Shown piece after piece: positions 8,641-16,939 of a stretch of DNA of 64,000 bases. The first letter of the stretch is position 1; the number at the start of each line of letters is the position of its first letter. The DNA lies in NCBI GenBank assembly GCA_902363805.1, contig CABJBF010000003.1, positions 76,564 to 140,563 on the forward strand, written 5' to 3'. The notes under the pieces were generated by a model. The model saw nothing but the letters and a program-made list of their open reading frames with translations. It searched no databases and had not been told where the DNA came from. The position numbers and the translations under genes were made by a program. Source of the stretch: Eubacteriaceae bacterium. GTDB lineage: Bacteria > Bacillota > Clostridia > Lachnospirales > Lachnospiraceae.

Positions 8641-8696
8641 AAGCTCCTATATAGTAGTTTATCAAAAACATACTATATAGGAGCTTTATTGTCAAG
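8641..8696 (-). promoter_or_regulatory. Promoter with overlapping perfect palindromic operator of the MarR/radical SAM operon
   Basis: AAAGCTCCTATATAGTA (8641-8657) and its exact reverse complement (8672-8688) flank a 14-base spacer. Reading the minus strand, TTGACA (8696-8691) is followed after 17 bases by TATGTT (8673-8668), a sigma-A promoter whose -35/-10 spacer is one palindrome arm. Transcription would start inside the spacer, so the mRNA holds only one arm: this is a DNA operator rather than an RNA hairpin. Autoregulation by the adjacent MarR protein is inferred. Confidence 0.75.
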
Positions 8697-8755
8697 AGTT
8701 TATATGTCTTAATAGGTAAATTCCGTTTTTTTCAATTCTCCAAACTGGAAGTTTC

Positions 8756-9205
8756 TTAAATAATATAATTAACTATTCCATAAATCAAATGGCATACCAT
8801 AAATATTGAAATAGGTATAACAGCAATCATATTCTTTCTTTCAATAGCGAAAAACAGAAATACCAAGCATGGAAAAATAGTCAAACCCAATATAACAATG
8901 CCATTCGTCACACCTACATAATAAAATATCCAACATAAAAAATACAGTAGACAACAAATAATTGTGGCCATAATAAATCGTGTGATACTTATTTTTTTAC
9001 GGTCTTGATTAATGAATATACATAACGACATTACCATTAACACCTGACATATAGATGCTATTACATCTACTGTTTTTGTAATTGACTCTCCCCTTAAAAT
9101 ATCATTCGGTGCTGGAACTGCGAACCAAATAAAATTGGGAATCATAATAATAATAAAAGTAATCAATCCCCATATATCAAAACCTATTTTGTATTTTTTT
9201 ATCAT
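8756..9205 (-). CDS. Small integral membrane protein, function unknown
   Basis: 149 residues with four clear hydrophobic helices (about residues 10-30, 45-63, 75-98 and 102-145, the last possibly two helices). No enzymatic motif or known domain is recognised. It follows the radical SAM operon promoter region in the opposite sense of flow (its 3' end faces the operon) and has AT-rich, host-like base use. Could be a small permease subunit or an immunity-type protein, but nothing supports either. Confidence 0.6.
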   Translation of the reverse strand: MIKKYKIGFDIWGLITFIIIMIPNFIWFAVPAPNDILRGESITKTVDVIASICQVLMVMSLCIFINQDRKKISITRFIMATIICCLLYFLCWIFYYVGVTNGIVILGLTIFPCLVFLFFAIERKNMIAVIPISIFMVCHLIYGIVNYII

Positions 9206-9229
9206 CTCAACATCTCCACAGATTCAAAT

Positions 9230-9631
9230 TTAGCTCATTCTTATCTTTTCATAAATTTCTTCTGTTTCGCAATTTGCCCCGTCAAATTTAGGCCACGCAT
9301 CCACATTATCGTTTCTTCTTCTTGGAATAATATGAATATGAAAATGCGGAACAGATTGACCAGCACTTTCATCACTTGCATTCAGTAAATTCACACCTTC
9401 GTACCCACATTTATCAACACAATAGTTGGCTACTTTCTTCACTGTGGACATCAAATGGCTAAGCGTATCTACATCACAATCTAGAATATTTTTAATATGC
9501 TTTTTAGGTATTGCAACCATATGGCCGTCAACATCTTTTGCAATATCCATAAAAACCATTGTATATTCATCTTCATATACTTTCAAACTCGGAATTTCTC
9601 CGTTTAATATCTTACAAAATATACAATCCAT
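9230..9631 (-). CDS. HIT family protein (histidine triad nucleotide hydrolase)
   Basis: 133 residues, full length for the family. The N-terminal CIFC zinc site (C3, C6) and the histidine triad HFHIHI (96-101) are both present; the middle histidine of HxHxH is the nucleophile that attacks the alpha-phosphate of nucleotide substrates. Probably a cytoplasmic Hint-like phosphoramidase or dinucleotide hydrolase. It stands alone, 25 bases after the membrane protein start. Confidence 0.92.
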   Translation of the reverse strand: MDCIFCKILNGEIPSLKVYEDEYTMVFMDIAKDVDGHMVAIPKKHIKNILDCDVDTLSHLMSTVKKVANYCVDKCGYEGVNLLNASDESAGQSVPHFHIHIIPRRRNDNVDAWPKFDGANCETEEIYEKIRMS

Positions 9632-9950
9632 TTACGACTTACCTCCATGAAATTCAAAGTTTCTGTTCCTTACAAACTTCGATTGAGATTTCACCTGTTT
9701 TAAGAGATTTAATAACTGTTATATTTTGTTATTAAATTCTCCGCAAACCCTTGAAAACACTGGATTTGTCGCAGGTGAGCTTTCCCTTATTTTTTCCCTT
9801 GTGTTATATCGTCCCATCAATGTTTATGAACTCTGATAAGGGCAAATACAAGGGCAAGAAAAATCTATAAAACAGTATAACACAAACGGATTCCCTTAAC
9901 TGATCCTGAAGTAAATGTTACCTATCACCTGATTAGTTCCGCTAAGAGTA
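9632..9950. other. Non-coding interval
   Basis: No open frame with a credible start is seen. The plus strand near 9848-9875 (TAAGGGCAAATACAAGGGC) resembles the sequence just after the integrase remnant at 18761, which hints at a second mobile-element end, but the match is short and A-rich. TTATTAAATTC and other AT-rich repeats are otherwise unremarkable. Confidence 0.35.
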
Positions 9951-10047
9951 CTATTTTACAATCTGTTTCGCCCACTTTTGAATTTCGTTATCAGAAGTAA
10001 TCTGTTTTTCTTCATTAAAGCGTACATTGAGTCCCGCATGAACCGTT
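9951..10047 (-). pseudogene. C-terminal protein fragment out of frame with the FUSC gene
   Basis: Just past an A7 run (near 10048), the frame next to that of the FUSC gene reads TVHAGLNVRFNEEKQ then WAKQIVK and TAG at 9951. This looks like a genuine protein end, with charged residues and a normal stop, while the FUSC reading frame ends in an unlikely GSCGTQCTL. Either a deletion joined two genes here, or the A7 run carries a frameshift. The fragment is not assignable to a family. Confidence 0.4.
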
Positions 10048-11079
10048 TTTTTTAGACATAAACCAATAAAACATAACACAAAATGCTAAAGCAAACACAA
10101 CACCAAAAACATTTTGAATCACTCTAAGACTAACCGCTCCTTGTAGTCCATAAGTCTCTGCAGCAATGGCTAAAGCACCAAATGTGTTAAATACTGCCTG
10201 CCAGCCATATTGTGCTGAAAATCCTACACCGATTCCACCAAGAATTCCTATATATGCATAGATTGACGAAGGAAGCAGAAAATATAATACTGTAAAACAT
10301 ATAACACCTGCAATATTTCCGACAATCCTTTTACGGACTCTGTAGTGCATATCTTCCATAAACGGCAAAATCGTGGACATGGCCGCAATACCAGCCCACA
10401 TTGCACGTGGCATATTACAAAGTTCTGCAATGCAAAGGACTATCGGTACGCATAAAATCTGACATATCTGCCATTTTGTTCTGGAAGAAATGATATCAAA
10501 TTCTTGTATCAGATCTTTCAGATTTCTTTTATAGGTTCTGTTTTTATGATTTCGATAAAATACGAAGCAGGTAAGTGCTGCACCTAAAGCCATTCCGACT
10601 AATCGCATCTGATAGCTTTTTCCCGTAACATCATAACCATATAGCAGTAGATACCCAAGAACCAATGTAGATTGATTAAACATGAATGGATTATGACATC
10701 CGAACAGAATCAACACAGCCAGTGCCGCAATATTTAACAGCATTCCCAATACCGGTGAAAACTGATTTGCTAAATGCGGACATACAGTCATAATTACAAA
10801 GAACAAAGCCAAAAGCATCGTAGATTGTCCGATGTGGATCCCCAGATCCGCATTTCTAAACACCATGAGACATAATAAGACTACTACACCTACAATGCTG
10901 TTCTCCTTTCCAAATAGGATGCTGAAAATACTAACAAAGAAAAAACAAAATGCCATTGTAACAGCTATCTTCACCAGATATACCCACATATGATATAATT
11001 TTTCTTTTAGTGTTTCACTCTTTTTCAACAGGTTTTTAGAACCTGCCTGATTTAACTGCAACTCCTGATAAAATGTCAT
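10015..11079 (-). CDS. FUSC-family (YccS/aromatic acid exporter-like) membrane protein
   Basis: 354 residues with about ten hydrophobic helices in two blocks (residues 35-175 and 215-345) separated by a cytoplasmic stretch (FYRNHKNRTYKRNLKDL). The second block carries the family segment PRAMWAGIAAMS, then MHYRVRKRIVGNIAG. FUSC proteins are proposed efflux pumps for aromatic or amphipathic compounds. Last gene of an operon with a PLD protein, response regulator and sensor kinase, with GGAGG upstream of the start. The C-terminus looks altered (see the adjoining fragment). An envelope-stress role is inferred. Confidence 0.75.
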   Translation of the reverse strand: MTFYQELQLNQAGSKNLLKKSETLKEKLYHMWVYLVKIAVTMAFCFFFVSIFSILFGKENSIVGVVVLLCLMVFRNADLGIHIGQSTMLLALFFVIMTVCPHLANQFSPVLGMLLNIAALAVLILFGCHNPFMFNQSTLVLGYLLLYGYDVTGKSYQMRLVGMALGAALTCFVFYRNHKNRTYKRNLKDLIQEFDIISSRTKWQICQILCVPIVLCIAELCNMPRAMWAGIAAMSTILPFMEDMHYRVRKRIVGNIAGVICFTVLYFLLPSSIYAYIGILGGIGVGFSAQYGWQAVFNTFGALAIAAETYGLQGAVSLRVIQNVFGVVFALAFCVMFYWFMSKKNGSCGTQCTL

Positions 11080-11112
11080 ATAAATCCTCCCATCTTCTAA
11101 TTTATCTTAAAA

Positions 11113-12156
11113 CTATATAATCTCATCTTTCTGCTTTGGCAGCTCTATAACAAATCTGCATCCACCATATTCACGGTTTTCTGCTTTGATTGTTCCTCCG
11201 GCACTATCTACAATCCGTTTTACAAGTGCAAGACCTAGGCCATTTCCTTCTGCTTTATGAGATCCATCTACCTGATAGAACTTGTCAAATATTCTGGATT
11301 TTACATCATCCTCTATTCCTGGTCCTTCATCTTCCAGAATGAACTTAACAGAATCCTGTTCTTGTTTCAGAAACATCGTAATTGTCCCCTTTGAAGGGCT
11401 GAACTTAATCGCATTATCCAAAAGATTTATCCAGATATGCATAAAAAGTCCTTCATTCCCAGTATATTTAACTTCCTCCAATTCTACCTGAAAACCAATT
11501 TCTTTTTCTGTCCATTTTGTTTCCAATGAAAGAAATGCCTGGCGGATCTGTTCATCCAGACGATATTCTGTTTTTTTCATTGGTATATTCTGATTCTCTA
11601 ACTTGGATAACAGCAAAATATTACCAACCAATCCGGAAAGTCTTTGGGTGTTAAATAAGATTTTTTCTACATATTCCTCTTGATCCGGAGACAGTTCTTC
11701 TCCCTGAAGCAGCATTGTATATCCTTCAATGGCATTAATCGGGGTCTTAAACTCATGAGAAACATCAGATACAAAATCCATCTGCAGCACCTCTGTTGCA
11801 CGAAGTTCTTTTGTCATAACGTTAAAACTTTGATAAGATTCTCCAACTTCTGCTATACGGCTGTTCGTTTCCAAATGCTGTTCAAAATCTCCCTGAGAAA
11901 CTTCCTTCATTGCTTTACTAAGTCTGGTAATTGGTTCCAGTAACTTTGCATTGATAAAGGAAGTGATCAGCCCGGCAATCAATGTATTGAAAATCAAAAG
12001 CCAGCCAAGCACAGGTATGCTGCCCGGCAGATTAAAAAAATGATTCAAAAAAGCAAATAATAAAGCAGATATGACTGTTGAAAATACAAGTGCCAGCCAG
12101 ATTGCACCAGTCAGACAGGATCGGATCCGCAATCCTTTTTCTTTCTTTTGTTCCAT
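11113..12156 (-). CDS. Sensor histidine kinase
   Basis: 347 residues: two transmembrane helices (about 14-35 and 42-65) joined by a very short outer loop, HAMP (about 66-118), HisKA with SHEFKTP phosphoacceptor (H about 133), and HATPase with N box NLLDNAIKFS, G1 DEGPGIED and G2 GNGLGLALVK. The short loop suggests intramembrane sensing, as in cell-envelope stress kinases. Its ATG overlaps the response regulator stop by one base (TAATG). Partner regulator is encoded immediately upstream. Confidence 0.93.
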   Translation of the reverse strand: MEQKKEKGLRIRSCLTGAIWLALVFSTVISALLFAFLNHFFNLPGSIPVLGWLLIFNTLIAGLITSFINAKLLEPITRLSKAMKEVSQGDFEQHLETNSRIAEVGESYQSFNVMTKELRATEVLQMDFVSDVSHEFKTPINAIEGYTMLLQGEELSPDQEEYVEKILFNTQRLSGLVGNILLLSKLENQNIPMKKTEYRLDEQIRQAFLSLETKWTEKEIGFQVELEEVKYTGNEGLFMHIWINLLDNAIKFSPSKGTITMFLKQEQDSVKFILEDEGPGIEDDVKSRIFDKFYQVDGSHKAEGNGLGLALVKRIVDSAGGTIKAENREYGGCRFVIELPKQKDEII

Positions 12157-12827
12157 TATTTTTTCACCACCTTGTATCCAATTCCACGCATTGTTACGAT
12201 TTCAAAATCAGGGTTATCTTTAAAACGCTCTCTAATTCTTCCTATATGTACCTCTATCGTATGTGGGTCTGCCTCCGTCTCGTATCCCCATACTTCATCC
12301 ATCAACTGTTGTTTTGTAAATGTTCTGCCTGGCGAAGCTGCAAGCTTATATAAAAGCAGGAATTCTTTTTTAGGCAAAACAAGACTTTCCTTATCAGTTG
12401 TAACCGTCATTGCATCATAATCAAACTCTGTTGAACCGATCACAATTTTGTGTTCATTCAGTATCTGTGCACGGCGAAGCAGTGCTCCGACTCTTAAAAC
12501 CATTTCATTCACATTTACCGGTTTTACCATATAATCGTCACTTCCCGAAAGAAATCCCTGGCGCATATCATCAAAGGAACCTTTCGCAGTGATCATAAGT
12601 ACCGGTATCTGATATCCTGCTGAGCGAAGTTCTGACACCAGTTCATAGCCATCCATAACCGGCATCATAATATCAGAAATGATCAGATCAATATATTCCT
12701 TATCCAATACTTCTAATGCCTGTGCTCCATCCGATGCACTTTTGACCTGATATCCATTCTTCTCAAGCACTTTTTGGAATAGCTGGCTTAATTCTTTATC
12801 ATCTTCTACAATCAATATTTGAAACAC
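12156..12827 (-). CDS. OmpR/PhoB-type response regulator
   Basis: The start is a GTG at 12827 preceded by AAGGAGG; the longer frame to 12866 would add 13 non-family residues overlapping the upstream gene. The 223-residue protein has a receiver domain (ILIVEDDKE acidic pocket, phospho-Asp in LIISDIMMP, Lys in MVKPVN) and a winged-helix DNA-binding domain (VWGYETEADPHTIEVHIGRIRE split across helix and wing). OmpR-type dimers bind 11-bp direct repeats; such repeats are present at the operon promoter (14325-14346). Co-translated with the kinase. Confidence 0.93.
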   Translation of the reverse strand: MFQILIVEDDKELSQLFQKVLEKNGYQVKSASDGAQALEVLDKEYIDLIISDIMMPVMDGYELVSELRSAGYQIPVLMITAKGSFDDMRQGFLSGSDDYMVKPVNVNEMVLRVGALLRRAQILNEHKIVIGSTEFDYDAMTVTTDKESLVLPKKEFLLLYKLAASPGRTFTKQQLMDEVWGYETEADPHTIEVHIGRIRERFKDNPDFEIVTMRGIGYKVVKK

Positions 12828-12844
12828 GTTTTCCTTCCTCCTTA

Positions 12845-14278
12845 TTAAAACAGATACCTTGCCCATCCAAGCAGATGCTGTACCAAAAATATTTTTCTCT
12901 GACGTTTCTTTGTTAATTCGATTGGCTCTACATGATATGGATCACGATAGGTTCCATCTTCCAATACCTGGCGGGACACTCTTTCATATTCCATCATGCC
13001 CTCTTCCAACTGTTTATTAATATCTTTACTGCGAATTACAAGCATCAGTTCCGTATCCAGATATGCACTTCTCATGTCCATATTAAAGGAACCGATTACA
13101 GACAGATCATCGTCAATCAAAATACTTTTTCCGTGGTATGAATAACCGCCTTCATTTTCCCAGATATTAATTCCTGTACTTAAGATTCTATTTCTGTTTT
13201 TCGCATAATCGGCAGCCCCAAATGGATTTCCATTATTCGCAACTGAATTTGTCATGATAGAAAAATCTGAAACGTTCTCTGCAATCTCCTCCCATGTATT
13301 ATACATCATATCATTACAGATAATATATGGCGTGTGGATCTTCACACGATTTTTTGCATTTTTCATCAATTCTCCCAACTGATACCACACTACTGGTTCT
13401 TTGGAACCTGTGTGAATAGGATTTGACACTAATGCAATCTTTTCTGTCTCAAAAGTTTCGTCCGTATAATCGGTATCGCAGATTCTTTCCTTATTCTCTT
13501 CAAAATATTTCTGATAGCCGTTCTGCAGCTCTAAAACTGCGTTCTTTACAGATTTTCTATTTGCCAGTTTTTTATTGTTATGAAAATAACCACTGTCTTC
13601 CTGATCCCATATAGTTTCAAAATAATCTAACAACTGGTTAACTGAATTTTCTTTCTCAGGTTCATTGCAAACAACCAACACGTCTCTGTCATAGTTCTTA
13701 TGTCCCGGAAAATCCCCCAGGAAATAATTATATGTATTTCTTCCGCCAAGAATATATGTCTTACCATCTGCAATCAAATATTTATCATGCATTCTACCCA
13801 TCATTTTCCATGGTTTCAACGGGTTGGCTTTATTATACAGTTTAATTTCAACATTCTCATGGGAAGATAATCCATAGAAATACGGATTCCCTTCCATATC
13901 AATCCAGCTCTCCATTCCATCTACTAACAGACGAATATGCACACCTCTGTCTGCCGCATCATGCAGTGCTCCTAAGATTAATTTTCCACTTTCATCGGAT
14001 TTAAATGCAAAAGTAGAAAGAATAATTTCCTCTTTTGCATTCTGGATCAAACGCACTCTTTGTAAAAGCGCTTCTGGATTCTTTTCTATGATTACTGCCC
14101 GTTCTGTATTTTCACTGCATTCGTTCCATGACCCATTTTTTGTTTCTTTTTTGGTTGTATTGGACACTTCCGGCTGCTTTTTATATGCAACGCAGATTCC
14201 GAGCAATTCATAAAAAGCCACACATAAAAAAATTGCCAGTATAACAAGAAGGATTTTACATATTTTATACTTTTTCAT
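12845..14278 (-). CDS. Membrane-anchored phospholipase D-family protein
   Basis: 477 residues with one N-terminal transmembrane helix (about 7-31) and two PLD motifs, HDKYLIADG with GGRN (164-181) and HGKSILIDD with GSFNMD (382-401). These HxK(x)4D pairs form the shared active site for phosphatidyl transfer or phosphodiester hydrolysis. It lacks the double N-terminal membrane domain of the full cardiolipin synthase encoded upstream, so it could be an alternative synthase or a phospholipase. The regulator start lies 17 bases after its stop, giving a PLD-RR-HK-FUSC operon. Confidence 0.85.
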   Translation of the reverse strand: MKKYKICKILLVILAIFLCVAFYELLGICVAYKKQPEVSNTTKKETKNGSWNECSENTERAVIIEKNPEALLQRVRLIQNAKEEIILSTFAFKSDESGKLILGALHDAADRGVHIRLLVDGMESWIDMEGNPYFYGLSSHENVEIKLYNKANPLKPWKMMGRMHDKYLIADGKTYILGGRNTYNYFLGDFPGHKNYDRDVLVVCNEPEKENSVNQLLDYFETIWDQEDSGYFHNNKKLANRKSVKNAVLELQNGYQKYFEENKERICDTDYTDETFETEKIALVSNPIHTGSKEPVVWYQLGELMKNAKNRVKIHTPYIICNDMMYNTWEEIAENVSDFSIMTNSVANNGNPFGAADYAKNRNRILSTGINIWENEGGYSYHGKSILIDDDLSVIGSFNMDMRSAYLDTELMLVIRSKDINKQLEEGMMEYERVSRQVLEDGTYRDPYHVEPIELTKKRQRKIFLVQHLLGWARYLF

Positions 14279-14309
14279 TGTACATCACCTAATTCCTTTT
14301 TATTTCATA

Positions 14310-14346
14310 CTTATACAATACAAAGTCAATCTCAATTTAACCTCAA
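14310..14346 (-). promoter_or_regulatory. Candidate response-regulator boxes and -10 element
   Basis: On the minus strand TTGAGGTTAAA (14346-14336) is directly followed by TTGAGATTGAC (14335-14325), an 11-bp direct repeat of the kind bound by OmpR/PhoB regulators, with no good independent -35. A TATAAG -10-like hexamer (14315-14310) lies 9 bases downstream. This arrangement fits activation of the PLD-RR-HK-FUSC operon by its own regulator. Binding is inferred from spacing only. Confidence 0.5.
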
Positions 14347-14408
14347 CAAGGTTTGTTTTTTCATCAATGCAAAATCTTCTTTGTACAACAGACTGTTAGA
14401 TATAGCAA

Positions 14409-14465
14409 AAACGGCCTTTCAAAAACAGTTAACTTCTAAATCAACTGTTTTTTGAAAGGTCGTTT
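14409..14465 (-). terminator. Rho-independent terminator after cardiolipin synthase
   Basis: A stem of about 20 pairs joins ACGGCCTTTCAAAAACAGTT (from 14411) to its near-complement (14443-14463), with a 12-base loop. On the minus strand TTTTT follows the stem. It closes the cls transcript and separates it from the PLD-RR-HK-FUSC operon. Confidence 0.75.
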
Positions 14466-14475
14466 CATCAGATTC

Positions 14476-16035
14476 TTATAGCAATCCAGCAAATAATCTC
14501 ATAAATAATTGTCCCAGTCGCAAATATGCACTTCGTCCGGTTTGATATTGGTCTGTCACATCACGACATTCTCCCATCGTTCTTATCAGATCATTTTTTA
14601 TTTCCACAACTGCCTGACAATCTGCCATAAAACAGCCGTTTTCAAAATGGTGATATAAACTTCGATAATCCAGATTAATTGTTCCACAAGTTGCCATACA
14701 GTCATCTGCCACACTCATTTTTGCATGACAGAAACCAGGAGTCCACTCATAAACACGAACACCATGTTTAACCAATCCATGATAAAAAGAACGAGTTATA
14801 TTATAAATGAATTTTTTATCAGGGATACCAGGTGTGATAATTCTTACGTCTACCCCTCGCTTAGCAGCCAGACATAACGCATGCGTCATTTCATCTGTTA
14901 TGATTAGATATGGAGTCATAAACCAACAATATTTTTCAGCTTTATTTATCATACTGATATAAACTTCTTCTCCTACTTGCTCATTATCCATAGGGCTGTC
15001 TGCATAAGGTTGAACAAACCCAGTTTGCTGTGCCGCATAATCATAGTGGAAAAGGTATTTACTAAAATCAGAATCATTAGCATCCTTATCACTTACTGCA
15101 TTCCACATTTCCAAAAATGTCACCGTAAGCGACTGAACAGCATCTCCTTCTAAACGAATACCTGTATCTTTCCACTGTCCATACGGGTGTGTGTAATTAA
15201 AATATTCGTTTGCTAGATTATATCCACCTGTAAATCCGACTTTTCCATCAATAACTGTTATTTTTCTATGATCACGATTGTTCAAAAACAGATTTAAACC
15301 TGGCACAAACGGATTGAATACACGGCAATGAATTCCTATTGCCTCCATCTTTTTCACAAAATCTGTGTTAATAAAGCCTATAGAACCCATATCATCGTAG
15401 AATACTCTAACTTTCACACCTGCTTTTACTCGCTCTTCCAGAACATCTTGAATCTTATGCCATGCTTCAGCGTCTTCTATCGCATGATATTCCATAAAGA
15501 TAAACTTCTGTGCTTTCTCCAAATCCTTAAGCTGTGCCTCTAATCCTTTCACTGCTTCATCAAAATATACAATATCCGTATTCTGATAGATTGGATACTG
15601 CGAATTTCTTTGTATGTAACTTGCTATATTTCCTGCTTTCGGAATTGTTTCTTTTATTCTGCTCAAACACTCCTGACTGTCCGGAAGCATTGGTAACAAT
15701 TTGCTATCAATTTCTGCATATCGCGCACGCATTTTATGTGTGCCACCATTCAAACCAATCAACAAATACAGGCCTACACCCATAATTGGGAAAATTAGAA
15801 TTAAGATGACCCAAGGCATTTTCATAGAGGATGTCTTATTTGATGCGTACAATCCCAAAACCAAGATCCCACTCAAAATCCTTGTAAATAAATTTATGAT
15901 TTCTGCATATTCATTCAAGCGTGTTACGATAGTAATAATAAAAATCACTTCCAGAAGAATGCAGATTATGGAAAAACACAGCCGTTTTACCCCATTTTTT
16001 GTTTTTGCTTTGCCCTCTAAAGTATCTTGTTTCAT
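14476..16035 (-). CDS. cls: Cardiolipin synthase (PLD type)
   Basis: 519 residues, the standard length for bacterial Cls. Two N-terminal transmembrane helices (about 18-40 and 72-96) precede two HKD motifs: HRKITVIDG with GGYN (256-273) and HAKMSVADD with GTINLD (437-456). The enzyme joins two phosphatidylglycerols into cardiolipin and glycerol at the cytoplasmic membrane. It lies just upstream of a second PLD gene and a two-component system, an arrangement that points to regulated phospholipid remodelling under envelope stress. Confidence 0.92.
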   Translation of the reverse strand: MKQDTLEGKAKTKNGVKRLCFSIICILLEVIFIITIVTRLNEYAEIINLFTRILSGILVLGLYASNKTSSMKMPWVILILIFPIMGVGLYLLIGLNGGTHKMRARYAEIDSKLLPMLPDSQECLSRIKETIPKAGNIASYIQRNSQYPIYQNTDIVYFDEAVKGLEAQLKDLEKAQKFIFMEYHAIEDAEAWHKIQDVLEERVKAGVKVRVFYDDMGSIGFINTDFVKKMEAIGIHCRVFNPFVPGLNLFLNNRDHRKITVIDGKVGFTGGYNLANEYFNYTHPYGQWKDTGIRLEGDAVQSLTVTFLEMWNAVSDKDANDSDFSKYLFHYDYAAQQTGFVQPYADSPMDNEQVGEEVYISMINKAEKYCWFMTPYLIITDEMTHALCLAAKRGVDVRIITPGIPDKKFIYNITRSFYHGLVKHGVRVYEWTPGFCHAKMSVADDCMATCGTINLDYRSLYHHFENGCFMADCQAVVEIKNDLIRTMGECRDVTDQYQTGRSAYLRLGQLFMRLFAGLL

Positions 16036-16070
16036 ATATATTCCACCTTCCTACTTGCTCAGTTTTCTCC

Positions 16071-16397
16071 CTAAATTTCGTGTAACATACCAATTTTGTC
16101 TTTTATTCTCTGCATTTCATTATCTGCTTCAATGATAGCTCTTGCAGAATGAAGTAATTCTTCACTTATCTCATCATAGCCAGGCATTTCTTCAATTCCT
16201 TTTTTATAGCGAAGTTGATGTTCCAATGTTGCCCAGAAATCCATACCATTGGTTCGAATCTGTAATTCTACACGCATAGGTGTTTTACCCTTAGCAAAAA
16301 ATACTGGTATTTCAACAATCATATGATAGCTTCGATAACCATTCGATTTTGGATTTTTTATATAATCTTTTATTTCAATAACTTTAATATCATCCTG
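16071..16397 (-). pseudogene. RelQ-like small alarmone synthetase, C-terminal fragment
   Basis: The open frame begins right after an in-frame TAA (16398) and reads IKNPKSNGYRSYH, then RVELQIRTNGMDFWATLEHQ and the C-terminal helix. These are the second half of the RelA/SpoT synthetase domain of small alarmone synthetases, including the conserved ExQIRT and MDFWAxLEHxLxYK. The N-terminal ATP-binding half is missing, so (p)ppGpp synthesis is not expected. An internal ATG at 16322 could still express an 83-residue piece. Confidence 0.75.
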
Positions 16398-16526
16398 TTA
16401 TCCTCCTAAATAGATTGAAATATGTCAATGAGTTTTTTTCTTGAACAATAGTAGAGCACAATTCTTTTATTTTGTTCCAACTTCATACATGATCATAACA
16501 TGTAAACTTTAAACTATTTTCCCAGA

Positions 16527-16880
16527 TTATTTCTCCATCAGTTTTTCAAACCAGGTATCCATAGCTAGGATGAATTGACTTACGTCTGGCAATTCTTGCA
16601 GCATTTCGTTTAGGGTTTTGTGCTTCACATATTTCTGCGCATACACCCAACAGGCAACGCTACTGGCTTCTGATACAATGTCAGCTATGGTTTTGCGCAT
16701 AAGCTCTTCAAATTAAGCAATTTCTTCTTTCGGAACAACATCATACAGTGTTGGTGCCTAATGACTTATTTTTACTCCATTTTCATTTGCATCTTTAAAC
16801 AGATTCTTAACTTTTTCTCTTGAATCCTCCGGTACTTTAATGTACTCCCACATAAATGCTACCACATCGGCTGGCCTTAT
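16527..16880 (-). pseudogene. Degenerate conserved gene with two in-frame stops
   Basis: One continuous frame reads RPADVVAFMWEYIKVPE through DANENGVKISH, stop (16757-16759), APTLYDVVPKEEIA, stop (16713-16715), then EELMRKTIADIV to WFEKLMEK and a final TAA at 16527. Coding character holds on both sides of each stop, so this is a decayed gene of about 115 codons rather than noise. No start codon is visible. The family is not recognised. Confidence 0.6.
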
Positions 16881-16939
16881 TTATATCATTTCACTCTTTT
16901 TTGAAATAGAACAACACCACAGCAACAACTCAAATCGAC

